DNA of 64,000 bases, taken from NCBI GenBank assembly GCA_029204225.1, contig CM055101.1, forward strand, positions 46,797,906 to 46,861,905, read 5' to 3'. The notes beneath the pieces are model-generated. The model ran no database searches, was not told the origin of the DNA, and worked only from the letters and a program-made list of their open reading frames with translations. The translations under genes were made by a program, and so were the position numbers. This stretch comes from Diphasiastrum complanatum (taxonomy: Eukaryota > Streptophyta > Lycopodiopsida > Lycopodiales > Lycopodiaceae). This document shows positions 46,001 through 63,819 of this stretch, in pieces. Every line of letters begins with the position of its first letter. Position 1 is the first letter of the stretch.

Positions 46001-46639
46001 ACTCATAGTTGAACTGAGAGTAGTGTATTCTAGAGCTCACAAGAAGCCTACAAATTTGCTTGTAAGTTTCAAGTTTTGTAAGCATGAGCATGTTTTGAAA
46101 GGTAGGTGCATAACTTATGGTAATAAAAAGGTAGAGAACTCAAAATAATCTCAACTAGACGTCTTCTCTTCTCATAGATTGAAGTTCAATTTTTTTCATT
46201 GTACTTGATTTGGTAACCTAATATAACTTGTGTTATTGGAAATTTTTTTTCTCAAATCTTTATTAAGCCTACAATATCTTGGCATCTACCTCGTAATGGA
46301 AAATTGATATTTCCATGATGAAGATGTTTTATTTGGAAAGGCATAAATGAAATGCCGTCATGCATAAATGAAATGCCGTCATACAGTGAAGAGAACATTG
46401 AAGAAGCGTGTAGAACACTTGCCTTTTCAAACATACTTTACATGAAAGGATTTCTAATTTTAGTCATTTACATCTCATAATTTATAGTTTTGCTGTAGTC
46501 CACCAACGATTTAATTAGGGTTTTTTATAATATAACTTTGCCATCAGTTGTTGTTAGGTGATAGGGTGGCAAAGTTAAATGGCATATCCATGTGTTGATA
46601 ATGTGTGTTGATTGGGGGGGTCACATTGGGTGGGAATTG
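43086..46639. other. Long AT-rich stretch with no gene recognised
   Basis: About 3.5 kb with only short ORFs. A short frame at 43529-43717 (YCCRWIHDHKVIICDTSVCN) looks protein-like but has no relatives I know. No RNA genes or transposon ends are visible. Confidence 0.45.
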
Positions 46640-47358
46640 GTCCCAGATGTAGTTATTTGAATTTAAATGGCAATTAAGGCTAGTTGTTGGTGGTCCCTCC
46701 AACAAGCCCTTTGGACTGCGCCATCCCAACACCAGCCAGGGGCCAGGGGCTGGGCCCCTGCTGGCGGCTGCCCTCCCTCACTATCTATACTCAGTCAGTA
46801 ACCAGACCACCCATGTCCGATGCTTCAGTCTGACAGTAAACGAATATGCCGTCTGAAGATAAACAGCAAACGAATATTCCGTCCTCGGAAGTGGCTGCTG
46901 CGTCTTTTCTTCGTAGATTGAAACCCGGCGGGGCAGGGGTGACCGTTAGATTCTGTCATGAACGTTGAGATTGTGGGCTACGTTGTCGTGATGAACCGCT
47001 GAGATTGATCCACGTGGTCGAGGACAGGTGGCGGAATCGTAACGGTGGAATTGGGTGGTGGCTGCTGCGCAGAGGAGGGAGGGTCAGTGTCCAGCGCCAC
47101 CTCCCAGATCGGAGGCGCCCCCGAATCTTCGCCACACGGTAGCACTCGAAGCGCACCACCGTTGGATCTCGTTATCAGCCATGCGATGTCGCCATCCTGT
47201 CACAATCACGTATCCGATACTGTCCAAGCAGGAAAGTGTGACACGTGGCAGAAATCGAAGTGGCTGCGGGCGGAAGAATCCGTGCTTCTCAGGCTGCGTA
47301 ATGGCCGCGTGGCCTCTATTCGTCGATTGATTGATTGACACAAAAAAAAAAAAAAACA

Positions 47359-47408
<50 letters not shown>

Positions 47409-47740
47409 CGAAGAGAGAAAAGAGAGAGCGAGAGAGAGAGAGGGAGAGAGAGAGAGAGAAGTCGCGTTCTTCCGTGTCCCTCTCTAGCCTTCCATCTCGC
47501 TCCCCCTCAGCTTCCTCGCTCCTCTTTGCCTGCCTGCCTGCGTGGTTGCCTTGCCTCGCCTTGTCTATGCCTCCTTTTTTGCATCGATGCCGACACTTGT
47601 TCGTCGCCTTGTTGTTGCTATTACGTCCCCTGCAGCCTAGCCCAACCCAAGTACCCAACCCCCCACTGGCTGCTTCGTTGTGTGATTATTTCATCTTCTT
47701 CCGCTTTGCAGTTGCCTGTCTTGCAGCTGTGAACATCATA
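46640..47740 (+). promoter_or_regulatory. CpG-rich candidate promoter and 5' leader region
   Basis: This kilobase is clearly richer in CpG than the TE-filled DNA on either side, as expected for an unmethylated gene start. It contains a perfect 7-bp stem hairpin (caggggc/gcccctg, 46744-46760), a duplicated word ending gaatatgccgtc and gaatattccgtc (46840-46885), a poly-A and GA-rich block at 47342-47460, and a pyrimidine-rich tail to 47710. GA-rich 5' leaders occur in plant homeobox genes, and the next gene on this strand is the BELL exon 5 kb on. That link is inference. Confidence 0.35.
47342..47460 (+). repeat. Poly-A run followed by imperfect (GA)n
   Basis: About 25 A with one C, then GA repeats with a few interruptions. 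ORFs across it are repeat artefacts. Confidence 0.92.
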
Positions 47741-52609
<4,869 letters not shown>

Positions 52610-54493
52610 ATGGATGAATGGCCCAGCACTTCGGAGATGTATGAAGATAAGGTTTTTCCAAGAATGACATTCAACTCCCAGAATCAAGCACATATTGCAC
52701 AGCAATCTAGGCGTGAAAAATTGAGAATACCAGGCATTCAACCCCCACTATCGCCTCAAAGGGATGAGGATAGTAATCACACTTCAGGATCCAGGTCCTC
52801 TATGGGATTACCACAGAGGCCACCAGAGCCTAAGAGGGCTAAAACAAGTAGTGAATTCAGTTTCTCGTCAGGATTTGAGAACGTGAGTGCTGGAAGCATG
52901 CTACCGAATGCAATGAATGATGTGTGCCAAGTTTACAATACTGATGTAATATCATCAAGTTCTTTCAATTTTCCAACTGGTGCAGAGTTACTCGCTGTTT
53001 CTGCGAGAAAGATGACGCCAGCCATGACGTTGGCTGGATCTGTTTACGGTGGCCAATCACTTTATCCAGGAGATATTTCTAGTCAGGTAAACCGATCATC
53101 AAATCCTTCCAATTGGGGTCTTGGTTTACATGGACAAATGTCTCAACATGGCACCGGTTCATTCTTTGTGGGCACAGGACCATCGAACTTTCAGAATGCC
53201 ATAAATAATGAGCATCATGCTGCAGATCCCTCTGCAGTTGAAGCTATCCTTGTTGGTACAAACCAGCTTCAAAGTACAGGTATTGGTACAAGAAACAAGG
53301 AAATGGGCATGGAGCCTTACATAGTAAGTTCCAACAATCAACCAGAAGCGGTGCAGTTGTGTGGTATAAACCTAGGCTATCATGGATACCCTGATTCCGT
53401 ACAGGGAAATGTGGTACTGATGGGACGAACTCCCGGAGGTGCAATGGACGGCCGTCAGACTGTAGGTGGCCATCAAACTCATGTAGCTGGTATACAGCTG
53501 CCAGCAAATGCTTTGGCACATGGTATGTTCCCCCATCAAGCTACAATGTCAGCGGTACCCATTGCAGAACAAGCCTTTCCATCAAACCACTTAGCACCTC
53601 GTTTAGAAAACCAAAGTAGCCACAGTTGGCAGAATGGTGGAAACGAGCTATTGTTCTTGCCCATGCCAGGGCGTGCAGAATCTAACCAGGCAGGAACCAC
53701 CCATACAAATCAAACCCTTGAATTTGGGCGTCCGTCAGCATGGACAATCCCAGATTATGACATGAGGCATCCTTTGATCCTACAGGGGCAAGATCATTCT
53801 TTCATTCAGGGGGAAATTGGCCAAGGTTTGCATATAGAGCAATCAGAAGATGCAAACACAGGTCAGTTTCAGGGACTATCCTTGTCACTATCTTCACATC
53901 AGCCTTCAGCCATGCAATTGAACTCTTTTCAGGTACAAATTCCGGAGGCTGGACTTGCAACTAACACTCACCTATTACCTCATGCGGTAGATGAAGCTAA
54001 AGCAAAACTTGCTGAAAGGTTTTCCAACAGGTTTCAGGTTGGTCTTAATCCTCTTCAAAGTTCAAGGGATCTCTTGCTAACGCCGAGCTTGCAGAATGAA
54101 GATAGAAAAGTTATTGCAAGTGCGAAGCAATTCAGTTATAATCACGGTTTATCTTCTCCGTCAAGTAATTTCAGGATGCTATCAAGTAGCAGATATTTGA
54201 GAGTTGTTCAGCATTTACTGGATGAAGTCTGTAGTGTAGGAAAAGATGGAAATAGTTCTGGAAGTACAGATTATAAATCGCATGAGAGGATGGCCTCAAA
54301 ATCAAGCCCTTATGGAAGCAGTCGAAGTGAAAAGACAGATGTTGAGCCTGTTAAAAGAGATGGGACCAGCTTTGTTGCAACAGCTGCTGTCTCTTCAATA
54401 TCCCATTGTGCTGAAACTGCCACTCCATTGACTCAAGAAGAGAGACAACAGTACCAGATTCGAAAAACACAACTCCTGTCCATGCTTCAAGAG
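52610..54493 (+). CDS. BELL (BEL1-like) homeodomain protein, first coding exon
   Basis: The exon encodes 628 residues from an ATG in the context ggccATGG. Residues 525-543 contain SRYLRVVQHLLDEVCSVG, the SKY box of BEL1-like proteins. The BELL domain begins at about 608 with LTQEERQQYQIRKTQLLSML and is cut after QE at a GTATGC donor (54494), where an intron is plausible for this family. LSLSLSS (about 423-429) and NELLFLP are further BELL-family N-terminal motifs. BELL proteins are nuclear TALE transcription factors that pair with KNOX proteins through this region and bind DNA through a C-terminal homeodomain. The homeodomain is not on this exon. The 524 residues before SKY are longer than in many angiosperm members. 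The unbroken frame in such decayed DNA suggests a live gene. Confidence 0.93.
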
Positions 54494-57400
54494 GTATGCA
54501 TTTGCTCTTTGAGTTTATGAAATTAATACAATAGTAATCATATGATAAGGATAGATGCAATCATCTATCCCTTTAATATGAATTGAATTGTCACCTGGAT
54601 ATATTACTGTAGGAACACTCCAACAAGCAAGGTTTTAACAAGATTTGCAGAATCTCAAAGAACTTAAAGAGATTCTATCACAATCTTTAAGTAGAGAATT
54701 ATTTCAATAGCCAGATGAAACACATCAAAAAGTCCTCTAATGAACATCACTAGATTAAGGGACTGCTGCCAATATGAGAAGCACAAATTTGATATGAGAA
54801 AAAAATCACAAGAAGTTTGATTTTTGGCTTGTGCTTCAAGCATAAAACAATATTTTCAGATTCTCCAGAGCGACTTTTATCCAGAAGAACAATCATTGCT
54901 ACCTGATCTGATACAGTTTCGGGGATGCAAATAGTTCTGTATGTACGGAACAAAATGATCAAAGAAGTAATGTGTATTTTTTGTAGCTTAAATCACATAT
55001 TAAGAGAACTATTTTAACGTGAAGTGAATAGTCACTCACACTAAACAGTATAACATTTCTTTGTATCCTCAGTTCTGATTTACCACTAGCATAAAAACTC
55101 TGCCAAACTTCAGTTACGAATAATAGAAATAGTTTATCTCCATGTTATGATAAAAATCATGTTCTGTACAGGGGGGACTTTCCAATGCTCCATCGAAGTA
55201 AACTATGAACCAATAATGTTCAGAAGGAATCATTTATGTATGATACGGAACTATGAAATTGAGAGAAATTTTTATCAAACCAGGTTACCACATATTCTCT
55301 TCAACATCAGTTGCTGAGATATCTTTTGATGGAAAATAGACAAAATATTTTCTATTGGAAAATTATATACTGAGCTTAAGACTAATGAAGTCTGTAAAAT
55401 ATGAAACATGTCAAACCACTCCAACATATATTAGTTTAGAGCATACATGTTTTGGAATTCTTTGATATTCTTTCCAGATCTGCAGCAATAATCTGCTATT
55501 CGTTTCAATAGAAACCAGAAGCGGATTTGGACACTGCCCTATGAGAAAAAAATTTCCAAAGCTTTTTGTGATCCGGGACAACGTTTCTGGTCCCGGATCG
55601 TTGGGGATGCGCGGATCGCATGATCCGAATCGTTTTTGCAGCGGATCGTGATCTGCTGGAACGTTGGTGCAAACAAAGAGCACCAGAAAGCCCTCTTGGA
55701 AGATGACTATAGTTTGCCTGATGCCACCAGAAGGTAGGAAAACAGGCAACAGGCGACGTTGTAGACTTCTGACAGCTCACTAACTCATACTCTCAAATGG
55801 ATGCATGCACCCAACAAGTGGTCATGAAGATACAATCCTGTTCCGAGAAGTTTTGAGCCAGATGTACTGTTCTGTAGTTATGGAATGCAATGAGTTCTGT
55901 ATTTAAGGGATGAGCCAAAACATTGAAGTGCGGGTAGATGCAATGCTCTTTCAGTAGAATTTTTTTTTTCCTGGCTGATCTAGATTTGCAGCATAACATA
56001 TGACATGCGATGCACCAATGCTGGTTTGCACCACAGATTATCATTTGTGAGGCAGTGGTTTGGACTTTACCTTCTGTCGGTCATGCGGACTACACTGCTT
56101 GCATTTTGAGTCTTATTTTCGTCATTGTTGGTGACGACTTGTGCACATTTTCTGAGTTCACTTGACTTGTCTGTATGAAGAGGCAACAATGGGAAATACG
56201 AATTTGAACTATATTGAGGATGAAGATGAAGATGTATCAACCTCTTTCTTCTCAAAGAACCGAAGGGCTTGATCTCATACGGTTTTCCTATGATGATATG
56301 ATCTGTAAGTATTTGATATAGTGTTATCAATGCTGCTTCAATATATAAAAGGATTCTAATGGATTTGTTGGTATGTGAACCTGCACAAGATTCATTGCCA
56401 ATGTCATTTTATGTGGCAAATGAGCATATCATTAGAGAAAGGAAGAATGCTTGGTTTGGCAGCCATCCCCTTGAGCCTTCTTATTTCTTGATTGTGGATT
56501 GTCATAATCACCATGTTGGCTTATTATTGAGACAAGAATGATCAACGCATGATAGGACAAAGATGATGTAGATTGGTGACTTGGTGACATCGTAGTGCGG
56601 CTGAGCTGCAAGCAAGTTATGCTCAGATTTGGTGATGAAAATTTTGTCAAGGATCTTAGGAATGCTGAGCATCTCTCAGCTTCATTGGAACACAAGGTTT
56701 CAATATTTGATGATGAAACAGGAAGTCTAAAATGAAGTCTAAGAAGCAGTCTTGACCTTCATGTAGAAGTAGGAGATTAAGTGCAAGAGAGAGCTATGCT
56801 CCCTTAGTATAAAGGATACAAGCAGCAGTTCCAGGATAGGGCATAGCATTGAGAGGCAGGATTGAGAGCCATCAAGAATGTTGAAGTAGATCTACAGTGT
56901 CTCATTTCATTTTCTTCGTACTTTTTAGAAGGAGAGATTCTGATATGAAATGAAACCATGAAACTAATGTTTACAAAAGTGTAATGTGTTGTGAAGTCTT
57001 TTGATATCATAACTTGGATGATTTAATGATGCCATTTGTAGTTCTTATAATGCTACATGTGGGTTGATATGTGGGTATGATGATAGTTATAGTATCAGTA
57101 ATGACTTCTGAATAATACTGTCTCATTTGCTTGATAATATTGGACTCATTCTCATATTGAAATCTCAGTCTGATGACATCTGAGAAGCATAGAATGCGCT
57201 GACATGCATGACAGAATCCAACACGGAGTTAACAGTGAGGATATTCAAAATTTATTATTTATGCATAGATTTGACTGAACGCCTATTACATGGGACATGC
57301 TTAGAGAGGAAATGATCCAGCGTTTGTCCCTCGTAGAAGAGAGTGGTTGATCTGAAAGAAGATTGAAGCAACTAAGCTAGCTTCAAAGGAGTCAGTCCCT

Positions 57401-58964
57401 GTTATGTTTTTTGAGGCAAGAATAGAGACCATAGACATGCCAAAATCAGACTTAGGTCCTCTTGTAAAATCAAGACCAAACTTTTTACCTCCTATCAGAG
57501 CCAAACAGGATAAATGAAATGCCTTAATAAATTATTACTGTATGTAGCATTGTAATCATAAGCCGATCCTAGGAGTTCAGCTGTGACCTGTCACCACCCC
57601 ACAACAAGAAACCACAAAATTTAGTGGTGAGAAAGATAGGTCTCATTGTTATCCTTATTGAGAATAGTTTATGACAATCAAGGCAAATTATATAGATTTG
57701 ACCACTTAGCGCATTAGCCCTAGTATACTAAATTCAGTGCATGAAGGTATAAATAATGTTGGTGCCAGGGATTATGTAAATTGGCCCAGTTTGCCTAGTA
57801 TGCGCTATTATATTGATGCGAGCTTATATGTGTATTGTACATCTAGGCTTTACATGTTTCCTTTAATCTCATTGTCTCATTATTGGTTATTTATGGTCGT
57901 TTGGTGTCAAGGGTAGTACTGCTTGAGAGTCAAGCTAGTGGCCAACCATCTTTATTAACCCGTATTGTAATGAGGAGTTTATTAGGTGTATGTGGTCAAT
58001 TATTCCGATACTGGATCTATGTTTCTAGCATTTATTCGTTTATTATATCTCTTCGTTAAGGTGTCACTACATTGTGTCACGTAAGAGTTAGTAATTTTCA
58101 ATGCCATATTATGTTATAATTAAGAGTTATTGATGTATTCATAAGTGTAAGTATTAAATTGCACTACGTGGTTTTACGTCACATAAGAGTATTGTATTTG
58201 ATTGAGTTTTTGCCTATCTGAATTGTGTAATCAACTTCAAATAGCATTCCAGAAGCGTTATAGTATACCTTACATGAGTTGGTGGAGCCATTGGCTTGTT
58301 GTTCCGTACTTGTATGTGATAAGTGAATATTGTAGAGTGACAACCATGTTTGCATCAACAAGCGATTATAGTACAACTTCAACATTGATTTAATGTAATT
58401 TCCTTACATTGAAAGGTACATTTCTATGGTAATGACTCTTACTAAACCAATGACCTTTGTGCATTGGCTTCCACAAGTTCAAACACTTGTTGAGGGCTTC
58501 CATGATTAGCTAGGTGTGATCTAAATCATTGAGGAGTGTACACTACTTGAGCGGAATTATTTGTAGTGAACAAGCGGCTGTAGAGAGTTTCTAGCAAATG
58601 GTGTACACCTCTCTAGGAGGACGTGTTTGGGTCATTGGAATAGACTAAGCACTATGAGATTCTCTGTCGAGTGCCCGTGTATCATTTTCCTTGCCGGTAT
58701 TTCCTAGAGTATGGTGACTAATGTCGACTTTAGTATTCTGTTGACTGACCTTTTAAGTAAAAAGTGTATTCCGAGGTATTGGTCATTATTCCAAACATAA
58801 CTATTTGTTTCATATTAGGTAAATTCTTGGAGAGTAGAAGGACCATTGTTTGAGTTGTCCTCTATTTTTCTAATCTCCATATGTACTACAAGTTTTTGTG
58901 TGTTATGTATGTTGTTGGCCAAGGTAACATGTATCTTGAGAGCATGGGATATTTGAAATATCCC

Positions 58965-59041
<77 letters not shown>

Positions 59042-59897
59042 TGATTGATTCATTGATTTCACAAGGGGGTTAAGGAAAGAGGTTTGACATCTAGTGGTAA
59101 CTACTAACACGTAAGTCCTAGAGAATTAAGGCAACATTTCAGCTAGCACTACAGGTAGAGAGCATGTTAGCGGAACACTTGATGCCATGCACCAAGAAAA
59201 GAGTGCTGAAGTGTCAAACAAAGATTAACAAATATTTAGTAATTATAGACAAAATCAGAAAAATATCAAATAAAAACAAACACTCTGAGCACATCAACGT
59301 TTTCTGAACAGTTTTCACGTGGGCATACTGTTCCATATGTACCTAACGTCTGGAATAAGTTATAAAAAGATATTGTTTCAGTTTTTGACCAGAATATTTT
59401 TGTGCTAAAGAAGCTGTCAAAAGCAGATATCCCTACCTTTCGGGATTTATGTATAACAGTCTCTGCTGATACTTTACAACATACAAGAGGGTGAATCCGC
59501 TGGAAGACAGTCAGCAGTCTACAATTATCATCAAATGTGTAGATACAAGTTCAGTGAATTTGTCGGGCTCAAGAAATGTTTCTTACATATGGAATAATAA
59601 TCCTTCCATACCTACAGCATGAATCCAAAAGTTAAATTATCTCAAGAGTTTTTGTGAGAAATTCTATTAATCTATTGCTGTTTGCAAATTGAGATGCGAT
59701 GTGGACTCTGGTTTCATCCGTGCAACTTTCTGGGAACTTCTGATTATCATCTGCAATTTTCCAAAAAACATCGGATGCATAAAGATGACAAAAATTTGCA
59801 AGTTTCACATATAAGCATGTCCTCCAAGATTTTCAATAAGGTGATGATAACTATCTGGTTTGTAACATCATTTAAGGTGATGTCACAGTATGTATGT
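54494..59897 (+). other. Non-coding stretch after the BELL exon
   Basis: Presumed intron or intergenic DNA. I looked for the next BELL exon (rest of the BELL domain, RRYKQYY-type start) and for a homeobox and found neither. It holds a 10-bp stem hairpin (gatccgggac/gtcccggatc, 55570-55599) in a CpG-dense patch, a palindrome at 58945-58965 and a (GA)n array. Confidence 0.5.
58969..59039 (+). repeat. (GA)n microsatellite, about 70 bp
   Basis: Perfect GA array just after a 21-bp palindrome with 10-bp arms, tgggatattt and aaatatccca (58945-58965). Confidence 0.97.
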
Positions 59898-59905
59898 ATT
59901 CAGAG

Positions 59906-60536
59906 CATAGATACCCGTTCCGAACAGTCTTCTTCGGTACGTTTCGTTCCGTACGTTCGGAACGGAACGTGTTCCATACGTATGGAACGAGCCACCTTTT
60001 TTTCTATATTTAAAAAAAAAATTTATACCCTGCCATGCACTCCTGAAGAAAACTAACTGATCTGCAAATTTAGAATCTGCTCAGCCTTCAGTGGGACCTT
60101 TCTTCCTGCTTTCTGATGGGTCTCAGCTCTGGCGCCTCGATCACCTATCACGTAGCAGCAATCTTAGAAGCTGTTGCTCAGACCTATCTCCCTTGAATAT
60201 CCGAGGCATAATCTTGGTAGTCCCTTTCTTTGGAGGTATTTTGAGAACTTCCTCAGAGCTTGCGTATGCTCACGATGGCATAACACTCCAGGATTCAGAA
60301 AATTTCAGATATTGCATGGAGTTTCTCTTCCACTAGGAGCACCATTAGTGCAACCCACTTGGCCCCCCGCCTCTCTCCATCTCCAGAAGCTAGATCTGCC
60401 TCCGTTTCGAAACCATGACATTCTACATTTCGAAACAAAAAAAAACTTCAGGTCAAAAATTCAGGTCACGTTCCATTTTGGAACGTGTTTGGAATGACTG
60501 TTTCGTACACATTCCGAAACGGAACGGGCATCTATG
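59906..60536. mobile_element. Non-autonomous hAT-like element, 631 bp
   Basis: The left end reads CATAGATACCCGTTCCG. The right end, reverse-complemented, reads CATAGATGCCCGTTCCG, 16 of 17 alike. Both flanks carry the same 8 bases, attcagag (59898-59905 and 60537-60544). An 8-bp target-site duplication is the mark of hAT transposons. Just inside are palindromes rich in gttcc/ggaac, such as gttccatacgtatggaac. No transposase is encoded; the ORFs inside are short. It must have been moved by a transposase from elsewhere. Confidence 0.88.
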
Positions 60537-60544
60537 ATTCAGAG

Positions 60545-63500
60545 TTCCCTACGAACAAGCAAAGACAGAGCGGCAAGTATTAAAATTTGTAGTAATGCCA
60601 TGGAAGTTGGAGTCACGGTCTAATATCATAGAAACGTTCTACCTATCAATAATCACTCTAACATTAACATGATAAGGTCTAACCAACTTTGGCCTCTCAC
60701 ACCCGCATTCAGGCATAAAAATTTCCCTGCATTCTGTGCTCTAAAATTTCAAAACCAGTCAATTCAGAATGCTTAAAAATTTCCAAGTGTTGCATACAAT
60801 GTTTGGAACTTTGTTCAGAATTTCAATACATTTGGGAATATGTGAATAAGGACATGTAAGTCAAGTTGGCCAGTTTTCCAATGGCACACCCTTCGATATG
60901 AAACATCAACCATCTAAAGTATATTTGACTTGTGTTCCTTATGTCAATGGAGGTACTAAGATTTTAACGACTCTCCAGAGCATTTTGATAACTTGATCCT
61001 GGAATGCAAAATTTTAATGATCATCACCCTCTTTGTTGGAAATCAAAGGGAGTACATAACAGCAAAAACTTCCTTAGACAGTAAAAAGAATCGCGTCTGG
61101 TACGGAACACGTTCTGTTCATTGCACAAAACAATGTCGTATAGTATGCGATGGAACTATGTTCAGGTTAACACACCAGATTCTTGGGAATACTCGTCTGA
61201 AAATTTTCCACATAATAAATCTTAGAACGGGACCCTCAAAAAAAAAATACATTTTTTATACAAAGAACAATGTTTTAGTAATTTTGGGATAGTCCCAAGT
61301 CCCAGTCCTTTCTTTTATGAGGTCCTATGCTCAAAATTAAGTTCAATGGCACAAACTTGACAAAGACCTATGCTCATTTGCTCGAACTTTTAAAAGTTCG
61401 AGCACACAAGCATGTACTAGAGACGATATAGAGAAAAATTAATTCGTTCCAAAATCAAGAAATTCTCCCAATATCACTAAAACGGTGTTAAAGGAAAAAA
61501 AAACCATATCCTGAGAGTTAATATCTAATGAAGCTCTGGTCAAGCCGTAGCAGGACGAACAACAAAATAATAGAAGACCCAAGTGTATCAAGTCTATTAT
61601 ACTTTTCATGCTCTTTATTATGGAAGGTCTTTGCTACTTTTAATTTGACAGCTTCATCTTATGATCTATGACCGTTTGTAAAAAACAAAAAGTTGTGCTA
61701 CTTTTAACTATCAAGGCTATCAACAAATGTACAGAATCTGTGAAGCCTAACCCTTCGAAAATTCTGCCTTCGTCGGGGCGGAGAACGAGGAGTTATTGAA
61801 ACACGACTTTCTTTCCAACTGAAGAGAAGAAAAAGCGCTTTCTTCTCTGACAACCATATGCCAGAGTTTATAGCAGCTTAAATGTTAACATCTTCAGGAT
61901 GGACTGAAGCTTTGTGTTTTCGGATGGGGGCGGACGAGACGAGGATGAGAATAACAGCCATCTCTGATTATTCTGCATGCATCCCATTTCTGGGTGGAAG
62001 AGCTACGTCAGCCATCAGCAAGTGTTCATCGCTAAAATTTACAGGCCCATTGCTAATTTCATGTGTAAGAGCAATTGATATTCTCGCTCAATTTTGATCC
62101 ATGTAGGCGCACTTTCCCTGCTCGCTACCTTGCTGGCTATCTGTGAAATGCAGAAGTCGTGGGCCAGCAGGGTCATATATCGATTTTTTTTTAATTACAC
62201 AAACTCGTTTTGACCCAGTACATTCCGGAACGTACTGTACGTTCCTACCCAAAAGGGTCGGAACGGGCTTCCAAGTAATAAATGACGACCAGGATCCTCA
62301 AATTTGCATGCAGGCAATAATATAAAGTCTGGACGCTCAAGCTATTTCAAGCATGAAAATTGATAGCCCAGCTGAAGATTGGTCCTGAATAAAATTAACC
62401 TCTCTAAATACAATTTCTATAGGCATTCTAGCTCCAAATAGTGACCGGTGTTCGACAAAATTACAACTCCAAGGCAAGACAGCATGAATAAGGGCCAAAA
62501 AAAAGCCAGACTCCTGAAGGGTGGTGTAAAGAAGTAAAAACCAAGGCTTTCTGTACCTTAAGGATCTATGAATGTTTGTTAGTATCTATTTTGAGGTTGA
62601 TTGTATATCTCACAGAAAAATTGGAAATCCATCTCTTAATTCCCCATAGGTAATTTTCGAATAAGTCAATTATATCAGTCGCAGATGTACGCTCTTAACT
62701 TTTAAGCATACAAGCTTTTTTAGGAAGTTTGAGCTGGACATATCATCCCCAACGAATTTCGAATGTACGGAACTAGCGAAGAAATATACATTTTCATTTT
62801 CTAAGCATTTGTTTCCTTCTCACAGCAAATGCTCCTCGAAAGTTTATTCCTAAGTTTACTATTATTTACAGAGATAGGTAGGGAATGAACTGCCTGCATG
62901 TCTCATCGCCTCTGGCTTTTAATGGAATGTATTAGTTTCGATAACAAGCTAATAATAAATTTCACTCTACTTCTGAAAGCAAAACTCACCCAAATTTTGT
63001 TACTGAGATACATCACCTAAGTGTATCAAAATAGGCTGCCTGAATGCGCTATATATGGAGAGTGCTTTGTCTCAGCGTGATGGGTTTGAGGAAGTGCTGC
63101 AGTCGTTATATGGGTTTATGTTTATAGCTCACGTAGAAGATGAAGATCTGATGAGATCTTTTTTATATATTTTGGCTGTACTGGTCTTCTGCCAACAAGC
63201 GTGATTGAACTGCAACGTACAGGTTGGAATATTGGGTTTTGCTAGGCAAACTGAGGAGGTTCGGACATGCGTTATCACAGCACTACACGTTATCAGAAGC
63301 AGCAACTTACTACAATGATTCTCGTAATTGTAGGCAAACCTGAATTGGTAGTTTTTCATGCAGCCAAGAAGCGCATTCTACAAAGGAAAATGATGTATAC
63401 GTGAGCAACTCTGAAACACTTCATAGTAACATGTGGATAGTTATACCTATGTCAAGGAGCAGAAAGGCATTCGTTGTTCAGTTTAAAGCATATACCTGTT

Positions 63501-63819
63501 GCACAGTATCAAACTGACCAGACTTGAGAGCATTTTCAATGTGGAAGCAGGCAGATCCATAGTGATCCAAACTGCACACAAATGCCGTTCAACTGCTTCA
63601 TTAATGGAGGTACACAAGCAAGCTTAATTTGTGCTGCTAGAAGAAATCACAGGCATGTCTGCCACAGTCTTCCCGCAAAAGTGTTGGGATTCAACCTCGC
63701 CAGCGATTTCATTGTCCACCATCTCATCTAAATCCATCTCTCAATTTACGTTACCATCCCCACCCTCAAAAGCAAACACCAACAGATTTCACCACAATCT
63801 CCACCTCCTCTCTACTCAG
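60545..63819. other. Non-coding stretch before the NPF exon
   Basis: No coding exon, RNA gene or retrotransposon domain is recognised. At about 62215-62270 a cluster of gttcc/ggaac palindromes and the word ggaacgggcttcc resembles the inside of the hAT element ends and may be a lone relative. The last bases before the exon are pyrimidine-rich and end in ctactcag. Confidence 0.4.

Noticed and set aside
56359-56760. Short frames that might be decayed gypsy or host sequence (DENFVKDLRNAEHLSASLEHK)
   Set aside because: Reminiscent of polyprotein sequence but no diagnostic motif; left unassigned.
61882-62325. ORFs of 71 and 60 residues upstream of the NPF exon
   Set aside because: They do not match NPF N-terminal exons and have no supporting features.
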